A program made the position numbers and the translations under genes. 37,096 nucleotides of DNA from Nonomuraea zeae (GTDB lineage Bacteria; Actinomycetota; Actinomycetes; Streptosporangiales; Streptosporangiaceae): positions 1 through 37,096 of the forward strand of contig NZ_VCKX01000109.1 in assembly GCF_005889725.1 (NCBI RefSeq), written 5' to 3'. A model generated the notes under the pieces. That model was not told where the DNA came from. It did no database searches and saw only the letters and a program-made list of their open reading frames with translations. This document shows positions 1 to 7,385 of the stretch, piece by piece. How positions within the stretch are numbered: the first letter of the stretch is position 1; each line of letters begins with the position of its first letter.

Positions 1-484
1 GGGCGGAGGCCGAGGATCGGGGGTCCCCCTCTGCCCGCTGCCCTCCGCCCTCCGTGCGCTGTCCGCCATCTGCTGTCGGTCGTGTCCGCTGTCGGTCGTC
101 CTCGGTCCGCGGTTCGTCATCCGCAGTCTGCGGCCAATGTGAACCCGGCAAATCCAGTGCGCCCGCCACCGTTGCACTGGCCGCACCTGAGGCAGGGGAG
201 ACCTCCTCCTGCAGTCTCGAGCGATGGACGCGATTGTCAGAACCTCGGCGAGAGGATCGCCGTTCGCTTCTCTCGGAAGAGAGGGCGTCTCCGTCGGTGT
301 CCCAAAGGGCAGTGGCCTGTCGGCGGTCGGCGGTCGCCCCCTGCCCATTGCCCCTCGGGACGCTCAATGAGCACGTCGAGCATTCGGGGTCGACGCCGTA
401 GACAATCCGTGGGTTTGGCGCCGAGCTGCTCGAGTCGTTTCGTGCAGCCGACCTCATGCCGTGGCTACGCCGACCTCATGCCCC

Positions 485-548
485 GCCGTGCTGGCCGCGC
501 GCCGTGCTGGCCGCGCGTCGAGCCGGCCGCGCGCCGAGCCGGCGGTGC
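485..548. repeat. 16-bp imperfect tandem repeat
   Basis: The unit GCCGTGCTGGCCGCGC occurs exactly at 485-500 and 501-516. It is followed by a diverged copy at 517-532 (GTCGAGCCGGCCGCGC) and a partial copy from 533. It lies in the non-coding stretch. A smaller duplication of GCCGACCTCATG at 447 and 469 lies just before it. Confidence 0.75.
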
Positions 549-580
549 GCGGGGCCAGCGGCGGGCCGCGCCGAACTCTC

Positions 581-832
581 CGTGCCGACCTCCACGCTGC
601 GCTTTCCGCGTGCTGCGTGAGCGGATGCCGTGTGGCGACAAAGCTGGCGGCGTGCAGGGGAGGGCCGGACATTGGTCTACCTCGCGCCGAGCGGGTGTCG
701 TGCGGCACCCGCTTCGACGGCGTGCAAGAGGCAGCCGGACATAGGTCTACCTTGCGCCGAGCGGGTGTCGTGCGGTGCGAGGTTAGGAGGCGTGCAAGAG
801 GCAGCCGGGCATCGGTCTACCCCGCGCCGAGC
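581..832. repeat. 70-bp tandem repeat, about 3.5 copies
   Basis: Copies start at 651, 721 and 791 with an exact 70-bp period, and a clearly degenerate copy precedes them (about 581-650). Conserved blocks in each unit are CGTGCAAGAGGCAGCCGG, GGTCTAC and GCGCCGAGCGGGTGTCGTGC. Because 70 is not a multiple of 3, the repeat is not maintained as a protein repeat. The copy at 651-720 contains a perfect inverted repeat, GCGGGTG at 691-697 and CACCCGC at 706-712, which later copies have lost. Confidence 0.85.
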
Positions 833-1230
833 CGTTGGCGATGTCGCTGTGGGGCGGACTCGCATCGGCGGTCTCACGCCGACTTCGGTTTGCGTTGCAT
901 CGATCACGCGCACAGGCCGTGCCCCCACGTCCGCCGCCTGGCACCGCCCGCTGGTGTCGCGCGATAGACGGCGGACGACCGTGTGGTTGCGTGTGCCTTG
1001 CGGCGCGCTCACCCTGCGGTGTGTCTGCCCGGCGCCGCGGGGGATAGGAGGCGGGGCGACTTTGCGTTGCGTTCCCCTGTGTCGGGTTCGCCTGCGGTGC
1101 GGTCGGCCGGCGTTCGGGGGTCGCCCGACGCCCGGGGGTATCGGCGGTGGGTGGCCTTGCGGTGTGTCTGGTGTGTGGCCCGGCGAGTGTGCGCCCCCGA
1201 CTGGCGACGGCGGTGTCTGCCCTAAGTCAC

Positions 1231-1320
1231 GTTCACCTCGCGGTGCGCTGCCCTGTGGGGTGCGTTCGCCTTACGTCGCGTTCACCTCCCGATGCGTTGC
1301 CCTGCGATGCGTTCGCCCCG
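1231..1320. repeat. 49-bp imperfect duplication
   Basis: The block starting GTTCACCTC at 1231 recurs at 1280. Both copies continue through a GCGxTGCCCTG core and end in TGCGTTCGCC, with a small internal shift. It is part of the repeat patchwork of the left-end non-coding stretch. Confidence 0.6.
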
Positions 1321-1684
1321 CAGCGGGTCCGCTTCGCTGCTTGGTCTGGTGCTGGGACGTCCCTGTGTTGATCGTGTGTCGCGTCTACTCCGGCGCTCTG
1401 TCTGGCTCCGAGCTACCCATGCGCTGTGTCGGTCGCGTGCTTCGATGCGCAGGGGTGCTGGGTCGAGGGGAGGTAACCCCGCGCTTCTCCTGTGCCCGCG
1501 CCGTTCATTCGCCGCCCTGGCCCTGACCTCGGCCCGGCCCGTGGCGCCCGCCCGCTCGTGCTGTGCCACCCTCCTGCGCCGCCCGCCGCCCGCCGCCTCG
1601 CGCCCTGCCGTGCCGTGGCGGTTATCCCCCGTCAGCCGTGTCCCACGCCGTGCTGCGCCGCGCCGCTCCGTGCTGCGCCGTGGC

Positions 1685-1764
1685 GTCCGGCCCGCTTGTC
1701 CGCCGTGCCATGTCGCGCCGCGGTGTCCGGCCCGCTTGTCCGCCGTTTCATGTCGCCCGGTGCC
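1685..1764. repeat. 40-bp direct repeat, two copies
   Basis: The 20-mer GTCCGGCCCGCTTGTCCGCC is identical at 1685 and 1725, and the following CATGTCGC is conserved in place, giving a 40-bp period. It is flanked by repeated GTGCTGCGCCG blocks (about 1648 and 1669). It lies in the most A-poor part of the stretch. Confidence 0.75.
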
Positions 1765-2194
1765 GTGCACCGTCCGCCAACGCGTAGCGTGCCGCTGGCC
1801 CGTGCCGTCTGTCGTCCCGGGCTGCGTCCTCGCATCGGACCTCGTCTCGCGCCGGACTCCGTGTTCCGCACCGGGCCCCTGCCTATCTCGCGTCAATGTC
1901 CGCCCGGTGCGCGCTGCGCTGGTTCGCGCTCGCATCGTCTCGCGCGCCCGCATCGACACGCCCCCACGCCGGCGCTGTCTCCGAGTTCGCCTCAGCGCCA
2001 GGGCCGTTCCTGCGCTGGGGGTGTCCGAGGAGGTGTTGGTCTTGGGTGGCGGGGGATTGAGGGGTGAGTTGTTTCGGGGCGTGTGGGGCTCATGGCTGGG
2101 TTGGTCTCGTGCGGTGTACGTCGTTGGGAGGGCGGGTTTGTCTTGCGGCACCGTCCTCTCCTTCCACCTCCGTCAGCCGATAAACGGTGGGTGG

Positions 2195-2210
2195 TGTTTC
2201 ACGTGAAACG
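2195..2210. other. parS centromere site 1
   Basis: TGTTTCACGTGAAACG contains the perfect 14-bp palindrome GTTTCACGTGAAAC (2196-2209), the ParB-binding parS core of actinobacteria and most other bacteria. Its centre is 53 bp from the centre of site 2. ParB is the expected ligand, but the parAB genes are not in the window. Confidence 0.93.
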
Positions 2211-2247
2211 TTGGAAGGGGAGCGGGGGAGGCCGGCGACGGGTGGGG

Positions 2248-2263
2248 TGTTTCACGTGAAACA
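2248..2263. other. parS centromere site 2
   Basis: TGTTTCACGTGAAACA is a full 16-bp perfect palindrome identical to the parS consensus. It lies 23 bp beyond the stop codon of the aldolase gene, in the non-coding gap. Two sites this close form a small parS cluster of the kind found near oriC in actinobacteria. Confidence 0.95.
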
Positions 2264-2286
2264 AGGGGGTGGACGCGTCCGCGCAT

Positions 2287-3339
2287 CTACAGGGCGGCCG
2301 CCTTGCGGAGGTCGTCCAGGAAGCCGTCCACGTGTTCCGGCGTCGTGTCGAAGGCGGTCATCCAGCGCACCATCCCAGCCCCCTCGTCCCAGTAGTGGAA
2401 CAGGTACCGCTGCTGGAGCGCCTCCACCACAGCAGCAGGGAGCGTGACGAAGACGGCGTTGGACTGCACCGGCTGAGCGAGGGACACGCCGTCCACCTCC
2501 GCCAGCCCGTGAGCCAGCCGGACGGCCATCTCGTTCGCGTGTCCTGCGTTCCGCCGCCACAAGTCATCCGTCAGGAGCGCCGAGAGCTGGACGGAAATGA
2601 AGCGCATCTTCGAGGCGAGCTGAAGAGATTGGCGGCGCAGGAAGGGCACGGCGTCCGTCAGCGTGGGGTCGAGCACCACTACCGCCTCGGCCGCGAGCGC
2701 GCCGTTCTTGGTGCCGCCGAAGCTGAACACGTCCACCCCGACGTCCGCCGTGATCGCCCTCAGGTCGCAGTCGAAGTGGGCGGCGGCGTTGGCGAGCCGG
2801 GCACCGTCCAGGTGCAGGCGTAGCCCGGCGGCGTGCGCCGTCTCGGCCAGGGCGGAGATCTCGGCAGGGGAGTAGCAGGTGCCGAGCTCCGTCGCCTGCG
2901 AGATGGAGACGACCGTCGGCTGGGAGACGTGCGGGTTGCCGATCCCGTCGAGGCGCGAGGTGATGTCCTCGGGGCGGAGCTTGCCGTCCCCGTTCTGCGT
3001 GGGCGCCGTCAGCAGCTTCACACCGAGCAGGCGCTCAGCCGCCCCCGCCTCGTGGGTGGCGATGTGGGCGCTGTCGGCACAGATGATCGCGTCGAAGCGG
3101 CCGAGCATCAGCGCCAGGCCCACCATGTTGGCCCCGGCGCCGTTCAGCACCGCGAAGCCCTCGGCGCCGGAGCCGAACACTTCCTTGACCTTGTTCTCGA
3201 ACGCCGCCGTCCACCCGTCGTCTCCGTAGGCGGGCGCGTCGCCCTCGTTGGCCCCGGCGATGGCGGCGAGGATCCCCGGGTGCACGCCGGCGTGGTTGTC
3301 ACTGGCGAAACTCTTCAGGTACGTCGAATCGATCAGCAC
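2287..3339 (-). CDS. ltaE: low-specificity L-threonine aldolase / beta-eliminating lyase family
   Basis: This is a 350-residue PLP-dependent fold-type I enzyme of the threonine aldolase group, which cleaves L-threonine or L-allo-threonine to glycine and acetaldehyde in the cytoplasm. The early SDNHAGVHP matches the SDN/T...HP start of the family. S90-A-H92-I fits the His that stacks on the cofactor, D178-G-A-R181 the Asp that holds the PLP pyridine nitrogen, and FGGTK ending at K211 the Schiff-base lysine. The start is GTG at 3339 with only a weak purine-rich upstream sequence; no better start is in frame. It lies 50 bp downstream of the D-Ala ligase gene on the same strand and could share its transcript. 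The exact substrate is not decidable from sequence. Confidence 0.87.
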   Translation of the reverse strand: MLIDSTYLKSFASDNHAGVHPGILAAIAGANEGDAPAYGDDGWTAAFENKVKEVFGSGAEGFAVLNGAGANMVGLALMLGRFDAIICADSAHIATHEAGAAERLLGVKLLTAPTQNGDGKLRPEDITSRLDGIGNPHVSQPTVVSISQATELGTCYSPAEISALAETAHAAGLRLHLDGARLANAAAHFDCDLRAITADVGVDVFSFGGTKNGALAAEAVVVLDPTLTDAVPFLRRQSLQLASKMRFISVQLSALLTDDLWRRNAGHANEMAVRLAHGLAEVDGVSLAQPVQSNAVFVTLPAAVVEALQQRYLFHYWDEGAGMVRWMTAFDTTPEHVDGFLDDLRKAAAL

Positions 3340-3389
3340 ACCCGCCAGGCTACTTTCACCGCATCCGGCAGCCGGCCCCAGGGGAGTGG

Positions 3390-4349
3390 TCAGGAGGACT
3401 GGAAGCGGGCGGCGGCGTTCTGGAGGAGTGCACGGCAGAGGTCGCCCAGATCCTGCCCGGCCGCCTCCGCCGCCATCGGCAGCAGCGACGTCTCCGTCAT
3501 GCCGGGCGCCACGTTGACCTCAAGGAAGTAGGGGACGTCCTCGGCGTCGACGATGAGGTCCGTACGGGAAATGTCGCGCAGCCCCAGAGCCGTGTGCGCC
3601 GTCACCGCGGTCTCCGCGCACGCGGCCGCGGCCTGCGCGGACAGGCGGGCAGGAGCGAAGAACTCCGTGTGCCCGGCCGTGTAGCGAGCCGCGTAGTCGT
3701 AGACGCCCTCGTCCGGGACGATCTCCACGGCGGGCAACGCCACCGGGCCGTGCCCCAGGTCCACGACGGAGACCGCGACCTCCACGCCCTCCACGTAACG
3801 CTCGACCAGCGCCGTGTCCCCGTAGGCGAAGCAGCCGACCATCGCCGCTGGCAGCTCCTCGGCAGTGCGTACGATCGAGGCGCCCAGCGCCGAGCCGCCC
3901 CGGGCGGGCTTGACGAACAGGGGGAGCCCGAGATGCTCCACGATGCGTCCCAGCACCACGGTCGCGCCGAGGTCGTGGAACGTCTCCTTCGGCAGGGTGA
4001 CCGACTCGGGCGTCCGCAGGCCGACGGAGCGGACGACGGCCTTCGCCGTGGGCTTGTCGAAGGCGACCCGGCAGGCGTCCGGATCGGCGCCCACGTACGG
4101 CACGTTGAGCAACTCCAGGACCGAACGGATCGCGCCGTCCTCGCCCGCGCCGCCGTGCAGGGTCACGAACACCGCGTCCGGCGGATCGGCGAGGATCGAG
4201 GGCACGAGAGAAGCATCGGTGTCGCGAGCCTCCACGTCGATGCCCGCCGCACGCAGCACCTCGCTGACTCGGCGGCCAGAGCGCAGTGACACCTCTCGCT
4301 CATAGGAGAGGCCTCCGGCCAGCACGAGCACGTGGCCCAGATCGCTCAT
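3390..4349 (-). CDS. D-alanine--D-alanine ligase family protein (ATP-grasp)
   Basis: A 319-residue cytoplasmic ATP-grasp ligase, the usual length for Ddl, which joins two D-alanines for the peptidoglycan stem peptide. Seen: the N-terminal VLAGGLSYEREVS with the substrate-binding Glu (about E18), LHGGAGEDG near residue 65, FVKPARGGSALGAS (K147 and the glycine-rich loop), and LEVNVAPGMT with the Mg ligands E277 and N279. The omega loop YDYAARYTAGHTEFF resembles D-Ala-D-Ala ligases rather than the VanA/VanB D-lactate or VanC types. The start is taken as ATG at 4349, 7 nt after GGAGG; GTG at 4352 is the alternative. Most actinobacteria keep their main ddl elsewhere (near leuCD/thiL), so this may be a second copy, and a different D-amino-acid substrate is possible. 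Confidence 0.85.
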   Translation of the reverse strand: MSDLGHVLVLAGGLSYEREVSLRSGRRVSEVLRAAGIDVEARDTDASLVPSILADPPDAVFVTLHGGAGEDGAIRSVLELLNVPYVGADPDACRVAFDKPTAKAVVRSVGLRTPESVTLPKETFHDLGATVVLGRIVEHLGLPLFVKPARGGSALGASIVRTAEELPAAMVGCFAYGDTALVERYVEGVEVAVSVVDLGHGPVALPAVEIVPDEGVYDYAARYTAGHTEFFAPARLSAQAAAACAETAVTAHTALGLRDISRTDLIVDAEDVPYFLEVNVAPGMTETSLLPMAAEAAGQDLGDLCRALLQNAAARFQSS

Positions 4350-4446
4350 CACATCTCCTCCGCTGATCGAACGCTGTCCAACCGTACCGGCGTCGGGGGC
4401 GAATGGTGTACGGGAGGTGGTTTCTCCGGCGATCCCCGCTCATCCA

Positions 4447-4600
4447 GGGCAAGCCTCCGGCCTCCTCGTCGTCCCCCGAGGGCTAGGGCAAGCATCCGGG
4501 CCTCCTCGCCGCCCCCTGGGGCTCGGGCAAGCATCCGGGCATCTCCCCGCCCCTGAGGCCCGGGCAAGCACCCTCATGCAACTCGCCGACCTAGCACCCG
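4447..4600. repeat. 39-bp imperfect tandem repeat between two leftward genes
   Basis: GGGCAAGC begins units at 4447, 4486, 4525 and 4562 (spacing 39, 39 and 37), followed in most units by ATCCGGGC(C)TCCTCGCC. Bases 4353-4686 contain no gene. They hold the short promoter-side region of the ligase gene, this repeat, two copies of CCGACAAAAGACC (about 4610 and 4636) and the terminator at 4648-4677. Confidence 0.8.
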
Positions 4601-4647
4601 GGCACCTCGCCGACAAAAGACCTGGACACCCCCGGCCGACAAAAGAC

Positions 4648-4677
4648 CAGGGCCGGCGCCACGTGACGCCGGCCCTG
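4648..4677 (-). terminator. rho-independent terminator of the aminotransferase gene
   Basis: Perfect 11-bp stem, CAGGGCCGGCG at 4648-4658 with CGCCGGCCCTG at 4667-4677, and an 8-nt loop. Read on the minus strand it is followed by GTCTTTTGTCGG, a short T-run, and it begins 10 nt past the aminotransferase stop codon. Confidence 0.85.
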
Positions 4678-4686
4678 TCGGACGAG

Positions 4687-6012
4687 CTAGGCCAGGTCCG
4701 GCCCCGGCGTGTCCACACCCAGGTGGTCGCGTACGGAGCCCGTCCCGAACGTGTCGCGCAGCTGCATCTCCTGCTCGATCACCCCGGCGAGCCGGCGCAC
4801 GCCCTCACGGATGCGGTCGGGCTCGGGGTAGCAGTAGGACAGGCGCATGTGCCGAGCCCCGCTGCCGTCGGAGAAGAACCCGGTCCCCGGTACGAACGCC
4901 ACCCGCTCGGCCACGGCCCGCGGCAGGATCGCCTTCGAGTCGAGCCCCTCGGGCAGGGTCGCCCACACGAAGAAGCCTCCGGCCGGCCGGGTCCACGTGA
5001 CCTCGGGCGGCATCAGGGCGTCGAGGGCGTCCAGGAGCGCGTCGCGGCGCTCGCGGTAGAGCTCCCTGAACGTCTTGATCTGCTCCCGCCACGGCTGCGT
5101 GGTCAGGTATTGGCCCACGGCGAGCTGGGTGAACGAGGAGTGCGACAGGACCGCCGACTCCATGGCCAGCACCAGCTTGTCGCGGATGGCGTGCGGCGCC
5201 AACGCCCACCCGACGCGGAAGCCGGGCGCGAGCGTCTTGGAGAACGACCCCAGATAGACCACGCCGTCCGGGTTGTCGGCGCGCAGAGCCCGCATGGGCT
5301 CCCCGTCGAACCCGAGCAGCCCGTACGGGTTGTCCTCGATGATCAGCACCCCGGCGCGCTGGCAGATGTCGAGCACCTGCTGGCGGCGGGCCAGGTTGAG
5401 GGTGACGCCGCCCGGGTTGTGGAAGGTCGGGATCGTGTAGAGGAACTTGATGGGTGCCCCGGCCGTCTCCAGCGCGTAAATGGTCTGCGCCAGCGACTCG
5501 GGCACGATGCCCTGATCGTCCATGGCGATATGGACCACTTTCGCCTGGTAAGCGGCGAACGTACCCAGCGCCCCCACGTAGGAGGGACCTTCGGCCAGGA
5601 CGACATCACCCGGATCGATGAAGATCCGGGTGATCAGGTCGAGGGCCTGTTGCGAACCGACGGTGACGACCACGTCGTTCGCCCCGGCGTGAATCCCCTC
5701 CAGCCGCATGACGTCGCAGATCTGCTCGCGCAGATGCGGATCGCCCTGGCCGGAACCGTACTGCAGCGCGACGGGACCGCGCTTGGTGACGAGGTCGGAG
5801 ACCAGCTCGCCGACCATGTCGAGGGGAAGAGCCGTGACGTACGGCATGCCGCCGGCGAGCGAGACCACCTCGGGCCTCGACGCGACGGCGAAAAGAGCTC
5901 GAATCTCGGAGGCGACCATCCCGGTAGCTCGTGCCGCGTACCGATCGACGTAAGCGTCGATGCGTGACCCTTGGGTCGCGGGTGTCTGACCGTGATTCAG
6001 CTCTTCCGTCAC
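4687..6012 (-). CDS. PLP-dependent aminotransferase, fold type I (aromatic / 2-aminoadipate type)
   Basis: A 441-residue aminotransferase of the class I/II family, close in style to LysN/KAT-type enzymes and to the catalytic half of MocR regulators but lacking an N-terminal helix-turn-helix. Seen: SLAGGMPY near residue 51, YGSGQGDPHLRE (about 85-95), TIPTFHNPGG (N199), IIEDNPYG with D227 that contacts the PLP nitrogen, SFSKTLAPGFRVGW with the cofactor lysine K259, and near the C-terminus HMRLSYCY containing the substrate-carboxylate arginine. The GTG start at 6012 is fixed by a perfect AGGAGGT (6018-6024) five bases upstream; an in-frame start 26 codons further up would leave that site unused. 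It transaminates an amino acid with a 2-oxo acid; the substrate cannot be named from sequence. The gene is monocistronic, ending in a strong terminator. Confidence 0.88.
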   Translation of the reverse strand: MTEELNHGQTPATQGSRIDAYVDRYAARATGMVASEIRALFAVASRPEVVSLAGGMPYVTALPLDMVGELVSDLVTKRGPVALQYGSGQGDPHLREQICDVMRLEGIHAGANDVVVTVGSQQALDLITRIFIDPGDVVLAEGPSYVGALGTFAAYQAKVVHIAMDDQGIVPESLAQTIYALETAGAPIKFLYTIPTFHNPGGVTLNLARRQQVLDICQRAGVLIIEDNPYGLLGFDGEPMRALRADNPDGVVYLGSFSKTLAPGFRVGWALAPHAIRDKLVLAMESAVLSHSSFTQLAVGQYLTTQPWREQIKTFRELYRERRDALLDALDALMPPEVTWTRPAGGFFVWATLPEGLDSKAILPRAVAERVAFVPGTGFFSDGSGARHMRLSYCYPEPDRIREGVRRLAGVIEQEMQLRDTFGTGSVRDHLGVDTPGPDLA

Positions 6013-6188
6013 GGTCCACCTCCTAGGTGTCATATCGGACCGAAATACCAGATTACGCCAGTCGGACATGTCGTTCGCGACCGGGCTCAACCGTCGTGGT
6101 GTCCGCTGGCGACATCTTCACTGAGCTACGATGCCACCTGTGGACGCGGTTTTCGCGCGCTTTTCCGGGTCAACGATAGGGGCCGTAG

Positions 6189-6806
6189 TTGTCGCGCCGG
6201 CTGGTCAACATAACCCTGGACAATCTTGAAGATCTCCCGCGCCGCTGCCGTCGGTGCGTGTTCTGGGAGCTCGATCCCGTCAGCGGAGAGCGCGCGGTGG
6301 GATCCGGTGACCCGGGGCTGGAGAAGGAAGCCTGGATCTCCGGCACGCTCCTCGAATGGGGCAGTTGCGGGAAAATCCTCTATGTCGACGGAGTGCCCGC
6401 CGGGTTCGTGCTCTACAGCCCGCCGCTCTACACCCCGCGTTCCGTGGCCTTCCCGACCTCGCCGGTCAGCGCCGATGCCGTGCTGCTGATGACGGCCCAC
6501 ATCATTCCGGAGTTCTCCGGTGGCGGGCTGGGGCGGATGCTCATCCAGGGGGTGGCGAAAGACCTCACGCGACGTGGGGTGAAGGCCATTGAAGCTTTCG
6601 GGGATCTGAAGTGGGAAGAGCCCAGTTGCGTGGTTCCGGCGGAATACTTGCTTTCTGTTGGTTTTAAGACAGTTCGTCCGCATTTGCGATTCCCGCGATT
6701 GCGGCTGGAGTTGAAGACCGCCATCTCCTGGCGTGAGGACGTCGAGGTGGCCCTCGAACGTCTCCTGGGCTCCATGAGTCCGGAACGCGCCCTACGTCCC
6801 GTCTAG
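6189..6806 (+). CDS. GNAT-family N-acetyltransferase with N-terminal CRRC
   Basis: A 205-residue protein. The central part has the acetyl-CoA pyrophosphate loop of GNAT enzymes, GGGLGR at residues 111-116, preceded by the strand ILYVDGVPAGFVLY and followed by the helix MLIQGVAKDLTRRGVKAIEAFGD region. A CRRC pair at residues 20-23 followed by FWE is characteristic of an actinobacterial subfamily often found next to the trx-sigM-murJ block; the cysteines could bind metal or be redox active. The start is TTG at 6189, with AGGGG about 10 bases upstream; the downstream residues match the subfamily's usual beginning. It is divergent from the aminotransferase gene with 176 bp between. The acceptor substrate is unknown. 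Confidence 0.8.
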   Translation: MSRRLVNITLDNLEDLPRRCRRCVFWELDPVSGERAVGSGDPGLEKEAWISGTLLEWGSCGKILYVDGVPAGFVLYSPPLYTPRSVAFPTSPVSADAVLLMTAHIIPEFSGGGLGRMLIQGVAKDLTRRGVKAIEAFGDLKWEEPSCVVPAEYLLSVGFKTVRPHLRFPRLRLELKTAISWREDVEVALERLLGSMSPERALRPV

Positions 6807-6820
6807 CGGCCACTGAGCGC

Positions 6821-6920
6821 CCCGCACGCCAACAGCAGCGCCCACACGCCGGCGGCAGCGCCCGTACACCAACCGCAGCGCCCGCACGTCGGCGGCAGCC
6901 TCCGCACATCAACGGCAGCC
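6821..6920. repeat. 20-bp tandem repeat, five copies, alternating variants
   Basis: Units begin at 6821, 6841, 6861, 6881 and 6901 with an exact 20-bp period and consensus CCCGCACGCCRRCGGCAGCG. Units 1, 3 and 5 carry AAC and units 2 and 4 carry GGC at the same position, so there is also a 40-bp higher-order period. The array lies between the convergent GNAT and trxA genes. Confidence 0.85.
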
Positions 6921-6951
6921 GCCCCCGCCCGCGCACCACACCCGGACAGCA

Positions 6952-6980
6952 GAAAGCCCCCCGCGATGCGAGGGGCTTTC
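6952..6980. terminator. terminator between convergent GNAT and trxA genes
   Basis: GAAAGCCCC (6952-6960) pairs perfectly with GGGGCTTTC (6972-6980), with an 11-nt loop. The A/T ends of the stem make it usable from either strand. It lies 80 bp beyond the trxA stop and after the 20-bp repeat array. Confidence 0.7.
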
Positions 6981-7060
6981 GCTGGGCGAAGCGCGCCGGA
7001 ACCAACAGGCGAACCGCAACGATCCAAGCGCGCCCCGAAGGGCGCACTAGACGATGCGCC

Positions 7061-7375
7061 CTAAATGATGCCCTCGAGCTCGCGCAGCAGCATGGCCTTC
7101 GGCTTGGCGCCGATGATCTGCTTCACGACCTCGCCACCCTTGTAGACGTTCATCGTCGGGATCTGGAGTACGCCGTACTGGCGCGGCACCTCAGGGTTCT
7201 CGTCGATGTTGAGCTTGACGATCTCCAGCCGGTCGCCGTGCTCATTCTCGATCTCCTGCAGAATGGGCGCGACCTGGCGGCACGGCCCGCACCACTCTGC
7301 CCAGAAATCGACCAGCACGGGCTTGTCGCTCTTGAGGACTTCGGCGTCGAAAGTGGCGTCGGTGACAGCCTTCAC
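7061..7375 (-). CDS. trxA: thioredoxin
   Basis: A 104-residue classic thioredoxin. The redox centre is WCGPC with C29 and C32, preceded by VLVDFWAEWC; the cis-proline loop is QIPTMNVYKGG and the C-terminal helix has GAKPKAMLLRELEGI. It reduces protein disulfides in the cytoplasm and is itself reduced by the adjacent thioredoxin reductase. The start is GTG at 7375 with GGAG seven bases upstream; longer in-frame extensions would overlap trxB and lack homology. It follows trxB with 10 nt between, so the two are surely co-transcribed. It equals the last gene of the mycobacterial sigM-trxB-trxC cluster, where it is called trxC. Confidence 0.95.
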   Translation of the reverse strand: MKAVTDATFDAEVLKSDKPVLVDFWAEWCGPCRQVAPILQEIENEHGDRLEIVKLNIDENPEVPRQYGVLQIPTMNVYKGGEVVKQIIGAKPKAMLLRELEGII

Positions 7376-7385
7376 GGTGCGCTCC

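Larger units (their letters stand above)
1..2194. other. long GC-rich non-coding stretch with short tandem repeats
   Basis: No protein family is recognisable in any frame. Several frames stay open only because the stretch is GC-rich and poor in A on the top strand, and their translations are Arg/Pro/Ala/Cys-rich with no domain-like pattern. By hand count, bases 1561-1860 contain 13 A against 56 T. Tandem repeats of different unit length (16, 70, 49 and 40 bp) are embedded and listed separately. The stretch sits directly beside two parS sites, so it is probably the spacer between parB (expected off the left edge) and the aldolase gene. I see no tRNA, no canonical DnaA box and no convincing promoter in it. 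Confidence 0.7.

Noticed and set aside
1..480. 3' or 5' end of parB at the left edge
   Set aside because: Expected from the parS sites, but no frame in the first 500 bases carries recognisable ParB sequence.
54..2206. Several long open frames on both strands in the left-end stretch (for example 630-1526 +, 1282-2151 -, 1292-2206 +)
   Set aside because: All frames are open at once because the DNA is GC-rich and skewed. Translations are low-complexity Arg/Pro/Ala/Cys with no domain pattern, no ribosome sites, and tandem repeats that break frame (70, 49 and 40 bp).
4417..5967. 516-codon open frame opposite the aminotransferase gene
   Set aside because: Antisense shadow of a gene with clear PLP-enzyme motifs; its product is His/Arg/Gly/Asp-rich with no recognisable fold.
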